From NCBI RefSeq assembly GCF_900103525.1, contig NZ_FNHN01000018.1, positions 1 through 64,000 on the forward strand: 64,000 nucleotides of DNA, read 5' to 3'. Position 1 is the stretch's first letter. Every line of letters starts with the position of its first letter. Both the position numbers and the translations under genes were made by a program. Source of the stretch: Bacillus sp. OK048 (GTDB taxonomy: Bacteria; Bacillota; Bacilli; Bacillales; Cytobacillaceae). Below are positions 16,346-24,468 of the stretch, one piece after another. The notes below the pieces were generated by a model. The model made no database searches, was not told the origin of the DNA, and saw only the letters and a list, made by a program, of their open reading frames with translations.

Positions 16346-16831
16346 ATGAATGTTTTAGAGGCGATCCAAAATCGACGTACAATTAAAAAGTTCAAAACCG
16401 ATGATGTTTCACTTGAATTAATTTATTCTTGGTTAGAGGCTGCAAAAATGGCACCTAATCATCGAATGACCGAACCTTGGGAAGTGTATTTTGTTGGACC
16501 AGAAACAAGGGCTAGGTTGAATCATAAGACGAATTTTGGTAGTGCTCCTGTAGTAATCGCTATTGTATCTAAACACGGTGCTTCAGCGGTAGAGAAAGAT
16601 GAAAACGCCATGGCGACTGCCTGTTTTGTTCAGAACTTTAATTTAGCAGCATGGGCAGGCGGTGTAGGTACGTTTTGGTCTTCCATTGGAATTACTGCGA
16701 AAAATCGAGAAATTCTCGGAGTACCGGACAGTTCTGATCTAATCGGAGTTTTAGCCATTGGCTATCCCGAGGAGATACCAGAACCAAAACCAAGGACATC
16801 GATTATCAATAAAATAAAAAAATTACCATAA
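16346..16831 (+). CDS. Nitroreductase-family flavoprotein
   Basis: The 161-residue protein fits short FMN-dependent nitroreductases: N-terminal AIQNRRTIKKFK for FMN phosphate contact, AKMAPNHRMTEPW, and a late ILGVPDSSDLIGVLAIGYP. Members reduce nitro groups, quinones or other electrophiles with NAD(P)H as homodimers. Start ATG after AGGGGAGA. The substrate cannot be predicted. A terminator shared with the convergent flavoprotein gene follows directly. Confidence 0.85.
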   Translation: MNVLEAIQNRRTIKKFKTDDVSLELIYSWLEAAKMAPNHRMTEPWEVYFVGPETRARLNHKTNFGSAPVVIAIVSKHGASAVEKDENAMATACFVQNFNLAAWAGGVGTFWSSIGITAKNREILGVPDSSDLIGVLAIGYPEEIPEPKPRTSIINKIKKLP

Positions 16832-16836
16832 TAAAA

Positions 16837-16866
16837 GAGCCAACCCATCATTTTTGAGGTTGGCTC
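16837..16866. terminator. Bidirectional terminator
   Basis: GAGCCAACC (16837-16845) pairs perfectly with GGTTGGCTC (16858-16866) across a T-containing loop, between the convergent nitroreductase and nitronate monooxygenase-like genes. Confidence 0.8.
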
Positions 16867-16878
16867 ATTTCCTATAGA

Positions 16879-17880
16879 TTAAGCAAATTTTACCGCATTT
16901 TGATACTCTGCTGTCAGATGATCAATGATTGTTTGAACCGGGAGGATTTCCTTGATTTCACCCACTCTTGCACCAGCGAAGACAAGTCCGTTTTCCACAT
17001 CACCTTGTGCATCAGCAAAGACATGCCCATTTTCGGTATCCCCTCCAACAGTTCTGAACATGGAATCAAGTGTACAGAAGCGATAAGAACAATTTTTCAA
17101 GCAATCATGACATTTTGCAATTTTTAATTTGTCAGACCCACTGATTAATTTAGTAAAGTTATTGGCAATGGCTCTTCCGTGTAAGCCCACCGTTGTTTTG
17201 ACTAAAATCAAGTCTTCTTTTTGTGCTTCAACATATTTTTGCTTAAATGAAAGAGGAGCATCACATTCTTCACTTGCTGCAAATCTTGTGCCCATCTGTA
17301 CCCCTGAAGCTCCCATTGAAATGGCTTTTGCAATATCTTCGCCATTCATAATTCCACCCGCAGCAAGAACTGGAATTGAAACAGCCTCGAGTACCTCTGG
17401 AAGAATATCAAACATTGGTCTGTCCGTGCCAAGGTGCCCGCCAGCTTCAAAGCCCTCGACGACAACAGCTGCAGCTCCAAGCCTTTCCGAGATTCTTGCC
17501 AATTTGGCAGAAGAAACAATGGAAATGACGGGTATACCAGCTTCTCTACCCCAAGCATACATATCCCTTGAAATACCTGCCCCAGAAATAATAAAATCAA
17601 CCTTTTCTTCAAGTGCTGCTTTCATCTTTTCAGCAAAATCATTCATCGCAAATAGTACGTTTACGCCAATATATCCAGCGCCTTTAACTAGACTTTTTGC
17701 TTTTCTGATATGGTCACGCATTTCATCTGTTGAAATACCTGTACCAGAGATAATACCGACACCACCGGCATTGGCTACAGCTGAAGCGAGTTTACTTAAT
17801 GAAATACCAACTCCCATACCACCTTGAAAAATGGGAACCTTTGGCATAATATGTGCAATTTTTAATTGTGGAAAGTTCAA
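16879..17880 (-). CDS. Nitronate monooxygenase/FabK-like flavoprotein with C-terminal Cys cluster
   Basis: The 333-residue TIM-barrel flavoprotein belongs to the NPD/nitronate monooxygenase family (PIFQGGMGVGISLSKLA near the N-terminus, GFEAGGHLG, PVLAAGGI and MGTRFAASEEC for FMN binding). Near 265-280 it has CHDCLKNCSYRFC, four cysteines spaced x2, x3, x4, which could bind an Fe-S cluster and is absent from classical nitronate monooxygenases. Just after it a 13-residue segment is duplicated (GDTENGHVFADAQ, then GDVENGLVFAGAR). The actual reaction may be alkylnitronate oxidation or another flavin reduction. Confidence 0.78.
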   Translation of the reverse strand: MNFPQLKIAHIMPKVPIFQGGMGVGISLSKLASAVANAGGVGIISGTGISTDEMRDHIRKAKSLVKGAGYIGVNVLFAMNDFAEKMKAALEEKVDFIISGAGISRDMYAWGREAGIPVISIVSSAKLARISERLGAAAVVVEGFEAGGHLGTDRPMFDILPEVLEAVSIPVLAAGGIMNGEDIAKAISMGASGVQMGTRFAASEECDAPLSFKQKYVEAQKEDLILVKTTVGLHGRAIANNFTKLISGSDKLKIAKCHDCLKNCSYRFCTLDSMFRTVGGDTENGHVFADAQGDVENGLVFAGARVGEIKEILPVQTIIDHLTAEYQNAVKFA

Positions 17881-18043
17881 AATGAATAACCCCGTTTCAT
17901 TAGTTTAAGATTTGAATTTAGAGCATACTCTGCATCCTACCACTAATTTTCTTTTGTGTATGTGATTTTTATCATCAGGTCATAAAAGCAGGTAATAGTA
18001 AAAATGCCCAGTAAGGAATTGAAAATAAGAGATTGAAATGCAA

Positions 18044-18079
18044 AAGTGCCGAATATGTTGATAAACACATTCGGCACTT
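18044..18079 (-). terminator. Hairpin terminator after racA
   Basis: AAGTGCCGAAT (18044-18054) pairs perfectly with ATTCGGCACTT (18069-18079). It lies just beyond the racA stop. The T-run on the minus strand is short, so termination may be partial. Confidence 0.6.
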
Positions 18080-18086
18080 ATTATTC

Positions 18087-18611
18087 TTATCCTAAAAATC
18101 CAAACCAGGTGCTAACAATATTTTTCTTTTTTCTTTTTATCTTCCCTTCATCTAAGACGAGCGGTTTATCAGGAAGGGAGGATTTATTTGCCTCGAATAG
18201 CTGTGACTGCAGCGACTTTACCTGGTTCGTTAATTCCCTGACCTGTCCCTGCAATTCTTCAATCTCGCGGCGATGCTGCAGCAGCTGATAGGAGGCAACA
18301 GAGTCTGCTTTTGAATTCACCTTTGCTTCCAATTCAGTAACAATCATATACAATCTTTCCAGTTCAGCATTGTTTTCAGGTGCTTTTACCAGTCCTTTAC
18401 GAGGTTTCTTCTCTTTGATAGGAACAATTTCTTGAAGTAAGGTACCATTTTGTATTTGCGTTTGAATCGTTTTAAGGAGTTCGATATCCTTGTTATTAAA
18501 ATGATAATGGCCGCGTTCATTTCGGTCCATGGGCAGTTCTAGCTGTTTTACCCAACGCTGAATCGTGCTTGCCGACACCCCTAATAACTTTGCTACTTCA
18601 CTTGTGTTCAT
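18087..18611 (-). CDS. racA: RacA-like chromosome-anchoring protein
   Basis: The 174-residue protein begins with a MerR-like helix-turn-helix (MNTSEVAKLLGVSASTIQRW) closely matching Bacillus subtilis RacA (VSAKTVQRWVKQL...RNELGHY there, VSASTIQRWVKQL...RNERGHY here). A coiled coil follows (about 100-145) and the end is basic. RacA binds centromere-like sites near oriC and tethers the chromosome to the pole via DivIVA when sporulation begins. Length is near the 184 residues of the B. subtilis protein. Start ATG after GGGGGGAATTACA. The neighbouring upstream gene also encodes a MerR-headed coiled-coil protein. Confidence 0.82.
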   Translation of the reverse strand: MNTSEVAKLLGVSASTIQRWVKQLELPMDRNERGHYHFNNKDIELLKTIQTQIQNGTLLQEIVPIKEKKPRKGLVKAPENNAELERLYMIVTELEAKVNSKADSVASYQLLQHRREIEELQGQVRELTNQVKSLQSQLFEANKSSLPDKPLVLDEGKIKRKKKNIVSTWFGFLG

Positions 18612-18662
18612 TGTAATTCCCCCCGCTTGATATATTTGACCAAAGCAAGTGTCATTTGATTC

Positions 18663-19625
18663 TTATTCCCAGAACTTCCACCATTTCTTATCTTTTGCAA
18701 CAGCTACGTCTCGAAAGCTTGTTAACAAATTCTGAAAAGCAGCTTCTCTTTGTGTGATTTCATGTCGGAATAATTCCCGTTCTTTGCCGCGGTCACCACG
18801 ATCCTTTTCAATCGCTTCTGACAGGCTAGTAATTTCTGTATTTGTGATATCTACATAATGAGCTAGTTCCTCGGTGGATTCCGATAATTGCTTAGATAGC
18901 GAATAAATATCTTCAGAGGTTTCTTGAGAGGCATTGACAATACTTTTTGATAAATAAAGCAGCCTTTCCGTTGTCTGCTCTGCATTTTTGTCTAAATGAA
19001 CCGAAAGTTCTCCTAACATGGCTTTTGTAGTGACGGTAGATTGATTAATGGATTCGGACAGTGATTTTACAGTGAAGGCGGCTCCATTTACAATTTCCTT
19101 TTTAACTTCATCAACTACCTCTTTGCGAAGGACATTTCGTATTTCTTCTTTTACTTCATTTAAAAAGGTTTGCTTATAGGTATCCATGGCAATGAAAAAT
19201 TCATTTGCGTTTTTTATTGCAACTTCCTTTTCAAATACCGGGGAAACAAAGGTTAATTCCTGCGAATTGGATTTGGTATTTGCCTCTTTAAAATCAGAAA
19301 ATTCGTCTTCTTGTTCAAGTTGTTCTTCTTCCAAATCAGAAAGCTCTTCTTCCAATTCGAGAAGCTCTTCTTCATATTCAAAAAGTTCTTCTTCGAGTTC
19401 TGGACCACCTTGCAACGTTTGTAAAATCGTTGCGGTACTGAGTTTGTTTTCGTACATTTGCTTAATTTCTAAAAGTAACTCTATTTCTACTTGTGAATAT
19501 ATTCTTGCCCCTTGTTTTGTTCGAGGAATATAAAGATATTCGTCAAGTTCCTTTTCCCATTTTCTCAGTGTAGCGGGTGTGATATTTATTTTTTTAGAAA
19601 CTTCTTTTAATGTGAAAGTTTTCAT
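18663..19625 (-). CDS. MerR-like HTH protein with Glu-rich coiled coil
   Basis: The 320-residue protein has an N-terminal MerR-type helix-turn-helix (KEVSKKINITPATLRKWE). A very acidic stretch near 100-140 (about 25 Glu in 40 residues) and long predicted coiled coils to about 290 follow. It ends in WWKFWE, a tail seen in DUF3967-type Bacillus proteins. No effector domain is visible, so it is more likely a structural DNA-binding protein like RacA than a metal sensor. The ATG at 19625 follows AAGGGG; an upstream in-frame start at 19664 lacks support. Function is unknown. Confidence 0.6.
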   Translation of the reverse strand: MKTFTLKEVSKKINITPATLRKWEKELDEYLYIPRTKQGARIYSQVEIELLLEIKQMYENKLSTATILQTLQGGPELEEELFEYEEELLELEEELSDLEEEQLEQEDEFSDFKEANTKSNSQELTFVSPVFEKEVAIKNANEFFIAMDTYKQTFLNEVKEEIRNVLRKEVVDEVKKEIVNGAAFTVKSLSESINQSTVTTKAMLGELSVHLDKNAEQTTERLLYLSKSIVNASQETSEDIYSLSKQLSESTEELAHYVDITNTEITSLSEAIEKDRGDRGKERELFRHEITQREAAFQNLLTSFRDVAVAKDKKWWKFWE

Positions 19626-19851
19626 CGTGTTCCAACCCCTTCTATCTAAGTTACGGTAAAACATCTTTAGATAGTAAATTCTCTACAGAGCACCCGATTT
19701 TCCTGCAGGGTGACAAAAGCTATCAAAACAAGACGGATATCACGAAATAACAACAAATTCATGCAAAAAAGGATGTAATCGGAATCCGAGAGATAAATTA
19801 TTCTAGTTGAGGAATACTAGTGGGAAATAAATCGATGAAAAGGTGAGGCCG

Positions 19852-20577
19852 ATGTTTAGGAGTTTATTGATCATTCTGCTTATGGTGTTCCTCCCAGCCC
19901 ATGTTCAAGCAAAGCAGAAGGTGCCAATTTTAATTTACCACTCAATTGATGAATATAAGGGACTAGGCTCAAAGGAATTATATGTAACACCTGAAAATTT
20001 CGAAAAACAAATGACCTTTTTGAAAAAACAAGGATATACGTTATTAACATTTGAAAGATGGCAGGATATGAACAAAATTAACAAACCGATTTTTATTACC
20101 TTTGATGATGGGTATAAAAATAATCGAAATGCTTTTGAGATCCTTCAAAAGTTAACAGATGATCACTTTAAACCGACGGCAACTTTCTTCGTTATCTCTG
20201 ATTTTGTCGGTCAAAGGAATCGCTTGTCCCAATCTGAATTAAAAAAGATGGCCGCCACTGGTGTGATTTCTGTTCAGTCCCACACAGCTACTCACCCAGA
20301 TTTGACAAAAACAGCGGCTCTTCAAATTGAATTACAGGGCTCGAAGGAGAAAATAGAAAAAATGACAGGAAAACCTGTAATAGCACTGGCTTATCCCTAT
20401 GGAAATTTTAATGAAAATGTTGCGAAAGAAGCGAAAAAGTATTATTCATTTGGTGTAACAACAACACCAGAAATGTATACAAAAAAAGGAATAAAAGACG
20501 AATACTTTTATTTGCCACGACTTTATGTAAAGTATTCGACTACTCTTGAGGAGTTTGCAAATTTGATTTCACATTGA
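19852..20577 (+). CDS. Secreted polysaccharide deacetylase (NodB fold)
   Basis: The 241-residue protein begins with a cleavable signal peptide (MFRSLLIILLMVFLPAHVQA). The NodB domain shows YHSID, the metal/base motif FDDGY, the zinc motif HTATH and LAYPYGNF. These enzymes remove acetyl groups from GlcNAc or MurNAc residues in cell-wall glycans. The ATG at 19852 directly follows AAAGGTGAGG; a GTG at 19843 is within that site. The gene stands alone. A long imperfect hairpin (about 20,660-20,705) lies between it and the riboswitch. The exact glycan substrate cannot be read from sequence. Confidence 0.85.
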   Translation: MFRSLLIILLMVFLPAHVQAKQKVPILIYHSIDEYKGLGSKELYVTPENFEKQMTFLKKQGYTLLTFERWQDMNKINKPIFITFDDGYKNNRNAFEILQKLTDDHFKPTATFFVISDFVGQRNRLSQSELKKMAATGVISVQSHTATHPDLTKTAALQIELQGSKEKIEKMTGKPVIALAYPYGNFNENVAKEAKKYYSFGVTTTPEMYTKKGIKDEYFYLPRLYVKYSTTLEEFANLISH

Positions 20578-20767
20578 ACGTTCTAGCTATGCACCAGTAG
20601 TAGGTATACTAAGCGACGAGATTTCGATGTTTCATGAGCAATCAATCGCAAAGTCATAGTTTTTACTTGAATTTGGACATTAAACGCCCAATTTAAGTGA
20701 AAATCACTCTTTACAACCAATCGGGTTGAGGATAGAATTAGCGTCAGAATCAAAAGTACAATTAAAT

Positions 20768-20889
20768 ATTCGGCCTAAACCCATTATCTAGGGTACGGAG
20801 GAACCAATTAAGTGGGGTTAATTCTACAATGTAGAAAGGATGAGATTTTCTTTCGCCATCCTACCCGTCAGCTAACTTCGTCGGCTAAT
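20768..20889 (+). ncRNA. c-di-AMP riboswitch (ydaO/yuaA class)
   Basis: The conserved core is present in order: GGCCTAAACCC, GGGTACGGAGGAACC, TGGGGTTAATTC, a variable stem, and ACCCGTCAGCTAAC. P1 forms between ATT(C)GGCC (20768-20775) and GGCTAAT (20883-20889). ydaO-class riboswitches bind two c-di-AMP molecules and usually switch expression off through a downstream terminator. The T-rich run at 20,924-20,936 fits that mechanism. The controlled gene appears to be the Spo0M-like gene starting at 21,005. Confidence 0.87.
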
Positions 20890-20896
20890 GCGAAGG

Positions 20897-20936
20897 AGGT
20901 CATAGACCGCCAAGTACAGGGCCTTTTTGTTTTTTA
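20897..20936 (+). terminator. Probable riboswitch expression platform/terminator
   Basis: Right after the aptamer, GGTC-ATA-GACC forms a short hairpin within GGAGGTCATAGACCGCC, and CCTTTTTGTTTTTT ends the region. The stem is short and 12 nt from the T-run, so a longer alternative pairing, possibly AAGG with CCTT, may be the real terminator. Confidence 0.45.
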
Positions 20937-21004
20937 ACATAAAGTTGCTTGAATACTATTGCTGGTCTTTTATTATGCCTATTTATAGGGAACAGGTGAA
21001 GAAA

Positions 21005-21400
21005 ATGACATTAAAAGATTATTTAACAAAACTAAAAATTGGTTTGCCAAAAACAATGGTGCATTTGGATAAGCAAGTATACACAGCCGGAAGTATTATT
21101 AACGGTACGATTGAGATAACAGGTGGACTGCTTAAAAATAAAATAAAGCGATACGATATTGATCTTGTTGGTATTGATTCACAGGCATTCGTGGAAGAAA
21201 CGTTTAATAGTCATTCAGTTTTCTGTTCTCTTGAATCCATTCCCAACCAAACGGGTAAGATTACTTTCTTAATCGATGTACCTAACGAAATTCAACATAG
21301 TCAAAACAACTTTCAGTATTCCTTAATGATCAATATCGATTTAGGAAATTCAAATAATATTACACAAAATGTACCTATTAAAATTGGTGCAGTTTCATAG
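21005..21400 (+). CDS. Short Spo0M-like (arrestin-fold) protein
   Basis: The 131-residue protein resembles the N-terminal half of Spo0M-family proteins (LDKQVYTAGSIINGTIEITGG, KRYDIDLVGI, then a beta-rich pattern). B. subtilis Spo0M is about twice as long. Spo0M is an arrestin-fold protein that negatively influences sporulation entry. The ATG at 21005 follows AGGTGAAG; upstream in-frame ATGs lie in the riboswitch terminator region and lack ribosome binding sites. Placement 115 bp after a c-di-AMP aptamer suggests c-di-AMP control, an unusual regulon member. Family assignment is moderate. Confidence 0.6.
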   Translation: MTLKDYLTKLKIGLPKTMVHLDKQVYTAGSIINGTIEITGGLLKNKIKRYDIDLVGIDSQAFVEETFNSHSVFCSLESIPNQTGKITFLIDVPNEIQHSQNNFQYSLMINIDLGNSNNITQNVPIKIGAVS

Positions 21401-21544
21401 AATGTATCTATTAAACTAGTTTTCTATGTAAATCCGAATTTATACCTATTTTTTGATATAGTATTGTAAACACCTAGAAATTAATATGTAAACAATTACC
21501 GCTATAATAAAGTTACATAAGACTTTAATAGGGCGGGTGCAATA

Positions 21545-21889
21545 ATGGAAGCAACAATGGTTAAATCCTATCTGCAAAAATCACTAGAAGAGTGGAAGGA
21601 TGACATTTCAGTAGTTCTTACAGAAATTGATAAAGAATATGAAGAAGTGGCACAGGAATTAAAGGTATATTCGTACAAATATGGAATTACCAAGCAAGTC
21701 ATTCAATCGACTGTGAATGAGGAAATTATTGAAAACATACGCCAAAGGTATCATAAACCTTTCGAAGAAAGTTATAATCAATTAAAAGAATATATTAAAG
21801 AATTAGAAGAAAAACAACGAGTTTTTCAAATGTTCGTTCAAAAAATCGATGAAGTCAATCGAAAAGAATCTACAAAAAATACAATGTAA
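21545..21889 (+). CDS. Small coiled-coil protein of unknown function
   Basis: The 114-residue protein is soluble, charged and almost entirely helical, with likely coiled coils at about 18-40 and 75-105. I do not recognise a family. A GGGCGGGTG sequence precedes the ATG, and TATAAT-like sequence lies about 40 bp upstream (CTATAATAAAG). It is a monocistronic gene closed by a good terminator. Confidence 0.6.
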   Translation: MEATMVKSYLQKSLEEWKDDISVVLTEIDKEYEEVAQELKVYSYKYGITKQVIQSTVNEEIIENIRQRYHKPFEESYNQLKEYIKELEEKQRVFQMFVQKIDEVNRKESTKNTM

Positions 21890-21902
21890 TAAGTATAAAA
21901 AT

Positions 21903-21932
21903 GCTTGGTCATCATATGATCAGGCTTTTTTT
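21903..21932 (+). terminator. Intrinsic terminator
   Basis: GCTTGGTCAT pairs with ATGATCAGGC around CAT, with two G-T pairs, and is followed by seven T. Confidence 0.85.
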
Positions 21933-21936
21933 ATTA

Positions 21937-21964
21937 GGCTGTGTTAAAGGTAAATGTTGATTTC
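21937..21964. repeat. Solo end of the GC-rich inverted-end repeat
   Basis: GGCTGTGTTAAAGGTAAATG and the following TTGATTT match the left end of the element at 40,105-40,288 almost exactly (one difference). The rest of the element is missing, so this looks like a truncated or decayed copy. Confidence 0.55.
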
Positions 21965-21977
21965 ACTCATATTGAAA

Positions 21978-22150
21978 AATAGGCGGAGAAATTCCCATAT
22001 TTCCCTTAAAATAAGCGGAGTTTTTCCGGTTATACGTTCCAAAACGATGGCTTTTGTCTTATTGTGAACAGTTAGTCGGAATATCTCCGCTTATATTTGT
22101 TCCTTAAGCCTCCACTATCGACATTAGCCGGAAATTCTCCGCTTAAAACT
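21978..22150. repeat. Intergenic AAGCGGAG/TCCGCTT repeat cluster
   Basis: GGCGGAGAAATTC, AAGCGGAGTTTTTCCGG, TCGGAATATCTCCGCTTA and CCGGAAATTCTCCGCTTA occur within about 170 bp. The second and third, and the first and fourth, are inverted copies. The stretch could fold into one or two long hairpins. No gene is visible in 21,933-22,271 apart from this and the solo repeat end. Confidence 0.6.
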
Positions 22151-22271
22151 TTTTCTACACGAAAATCAACAATGAATAATAACAAAGCCTTTCATTAAAT
22201 AAGAATTGTCGGCAAGCGAATGTCCCTTTGCATATAGTAATTAGTAGGATTAGATGGAGAGGTGTTGAAGT

Positions 22272-23780
22272 ATGATTACGGCAAGGATCGGGAGCAAATG
22301 GTATCGGCTGCCGGAAAATCTTGAGGAATATTTTCAAAAGTTTCGGTCTCAAATCATCGGCATCCATCAAGAATTTGAAGCCCCATTTGGAAAAAAAACA
22401 ATTATTTATGGTGATTGGACTGCAAGTGGAAGATTATTTCGTCCAATCGAGCAAAAAATTTCAGAGATATTTGGGCCATTTATGGCAAATACTCATACTG
22501 AATCAAACATTACGAGTTTAATGATGACTGGAATCTATAATCAATCAAGAAAAATCATCAAGGACCATGTAAATGCCAGTGAGGACGACGCCATCATTCT
22601 TGACGGTTTTGGGATGACGTCGGTAATGAATAAATTACAGAGGTTACTGGGGCTAAGAGTCCCCGAGCAGTGGAAAGACAGTATAAAAATCGCTGAAAGG
22701 GAAAGGCCCATAGTGTTTCTTACACATATGGAACATCATTCTAATCAAACTTCTTGGCTTGAGACAGTGGCAGATGTTGAGATCATTAAGCCCGATTCCT
22801 TTGGAAATGTCGATGTGAATCATCTTGAACATCTACTTTCCAACTATCGAGATAGACTTGTTAAGATTGGCTCTTTTACCGCATGCTCGAACGTGACGGG
22901 AATACAGACCCCTTATCATCAATTGGCAAAAATCATGCATAAACATGGCGGACTTTGCTTTGTTGATTTTGCTGCCTCTGCACCATATGTGAAAATTGAT
23001 ATGCACCCTGAAGACCCTCTGGAAAAACTAGATGCAATTTCTTTTTCACCACATAAGTTTTTAGGCGGACCTGGCACAAGTGGTGTCTTAATTTTTGATA
23101 AAAGAATTTATGCTAACAAAGTGCCGGATCATCCTGGAGGAGGCACGGTTACTTGGACAAATCCCTGGGGCGGATACAAATACATTAATGACATTGAAAA
23201 TCGGGAGGACGGAGGAACGCCTGGGATCCTTCAAGCAATCCGTGGAGCATTATGTATCAAATTAAAGGAACAAATGGGTGTTGAAAATATTTTAGCCAGA
23301 GAAAAGGAACAGCTAGAGCTTCTGCTGACTGGATTAGAAAGTATTCCTAATCTACATTTATTAGAAGGTCATCATAAAAATCGATTGGGCATTGTTTCTT
23401 TTTATATGGAGGATATTCACTACAATTTAGTCGTTCGTTTGTTAAATGACCGGTTTGGATTTCAAGTTCGTGGAGGCTGTTCGTGTGCAGGGACCTACGG
23501 GCATTATTTATTACAAATTGACCAAAATAAATCGAAGCTAATTGCCGGAAAAATTGATGAAGGGGATTTATCAACAAAACCAGGGTGGGTCCGGTTTTCT
23601 TTACATCCCACGATGACGAATGCAGAAATTTTGTTATTTATAGAGGCAATAAAAGAGATAACTAGAAATAGAGAGGAATGGAAAAAGGATTATATCTATG
23701 ATTCAGCCAGTAATGATTATTTCTATAATCAATACGTTCGGGCGGATATGTCGGCTTTGTTTACTCTGGAGGAAGAATAG
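22272..23780 (+). CDS. Class V aminotransferase / cysteine desulfurase-like protein
   Basis: The 502-residue PLP enzyme belongs to the NifS/CsD-like fold: a cofactor-binding lysine in SFSPHKFLGGPGTSG, an upstream MEHHSNQTSWLE and VDFAASAP, and a cysteine-rich RGGCSCAGTYGHYLL at the position of the desulfurase loop. It is longer than SufS/IscS (about 400) because of a C-terminal extension. The loop cysteine suggests sulfur or selenium chemistry, but transamination or lyase activity is possible. No Fe-S assembly genes are adjacent. Start ATG after GAGAGGTG. Confidence 0.75.
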   Translation: MITARIGSKWYRLPENLEEYFQKFRSQIIGIHQEFEAPFGKKTIIYGDWTASGRLFRPIEQKISEIFGPFMANTHTESNITSLMMTGIYNQSRKIIKDHVNASEDDAIILDGFGMTSVMNKLQRLLGLRVPEQWKDSIKIAERERPIVFLTHMEHHSNQTSWLETVADVEIIKPDSFGNVDVNHLEHLLSNYRDRLVKIGSFTACSNVTGIQTPYHQLAKIMHKHGGLCFVDFAASAPYVKIDMHPEDPLEKLDAISFSPHKFLGGPGTSGVLIFDKRIYANKVPDHPGGGTVTWTNPWGGYKYINDIENREDGGTPGILQAIRGALCIKLKEQMGVENILAREKEQLELLLTGLESIPNLHLLEGHHKNRLGIVSFYMEDIHYNLVVRLLNDRFGFQVRGGCSCAGTYGHYLLQIDQNKSKLIAGKIDEGDLSTKPGWVRFSLHPTMTNAEILLFIEAIKEITRNREEWKKDYIYDSASNDYFYNQYVRADMSALFTLEEE

Positions 23781-23837
23781 GATTTAGGCAACGCTAAATA
23801 GATCCCAACATATGCTAGTTAAAAAAGGTGGGATATC

Positions 23838-24332
23838 ATGATTCATATCATAAAGCCTGGTGAGACACTTCATCAGCTTTCATTAGATTATCGGGTAAGC
23901 CTAGAGAGGATCTATGCCGCAAATCCAGGAGTCAATCACCAGCAACTATACGTAGGACAAAGAATTCAAATCCCTGGGCTGCCAGATCCAACTACCATTC
24001 CATATTCGATACAAATCTCCGTAGGTAAGCGAAGACTTTCGTTATTCAGGAATGGAAAGTTTGAAAAGATCTATCCGATTGCTGTTGGGAAGATGCTCAC
24101 AAGTACTCCAAATGGAGATTTTGTAATTGTTAACCGCCAAATGAACCCCGGGGGACCGTTTGGTGTGTTGTGGCTCTCATTATCAAAACAAGGCTATGGT
24201 ATCCATGGGACAAATGATCCGAGTTCGATTGGAAAAGCAGTTTCCCATGGTTGTGTTCGCATGCAAAACAGGGATGTTCTTCAACTAGCTGGTATGGTAC
24301 CGAATGGGACTAGGGTAAGTATTCGACCATAG
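23838..24332 (+). CDS. ykuD: L,D-transpeptidase with LysM domain (YkuD-like)
   Basis: The 164-residue protein has the same length and layout as B. subtilis YkuD. A LysM domain lies at about 2-47 (IHIIKPGETLHQLSLDYRV...YVGQRIQIPG). The L,D-transpeptidase catalytic domain follows, with the active-site motif SHGCVRMQN. It would form or modify 3-3 cross-links in peptidoglycan, and LdtBs itself is linked to the spore wall. There is no signal peptide, as in YkuD. Start ATG after AAAAAAGGTGGGAT. Confidence 0.88.
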   Translation: MIHIIKPGETLHQLSLDYRVSLERIYAANPGVNHQQLYVGQRIQIPGLPDPTTIPYSIQISVGKRRLSLFRNGKFEKIYPIAVGKMLTSTPNGDFVIVNRQMNPGGPFGVLWLSLSKQGYGIHGTNDPSSIGKAVSHGCVRMQNRDVLQLAGMVPNGTRVSIRP

Positions 24333-24344
24333 TAAAAATGAAAA

Positions 24345-24376
24345 GGCCGATTTCAGCGAGAATTGGCCGTTTTTAT
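24345..24376 (+). terminator. Intrinsic terminator after ykuD
   Basis: GGCCGATTT pairs with GAATTGGCC-side bases around AGCGA, followed by a T-rich run. Confidence 0.75.
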
Positions 24377-24468
24377 TTTTCTTTAACAAAAAATGAAACA
24401 AACAGCTATAATGAATCGTATATACGGAATGAAGAGTTAAGTCGTATGAATTAAGGAGGGTTGCTTGA

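Noticed and set aside
17129..17827. Long open frame opposite the nitronate monooxygenase-like gene
   Set aside because: It is antisense to a clear family member, has Ser/Pro/Ala-rich composition typical of mirror frames, and has no ribosome binding site.
19186..19533. Ser-rich open frame on the plus strand
   Set aside because: It mirrors the Glu-rich stretch of the MerR-like protein (GAA/GAG read backwards gives Ser codons).
22155..22370. 71-codon minus-strand frame over the aminotransferase start
   Set aside because: Overlaps the repeat cluster and the start of a well-supported gene; composition is not protein-like.
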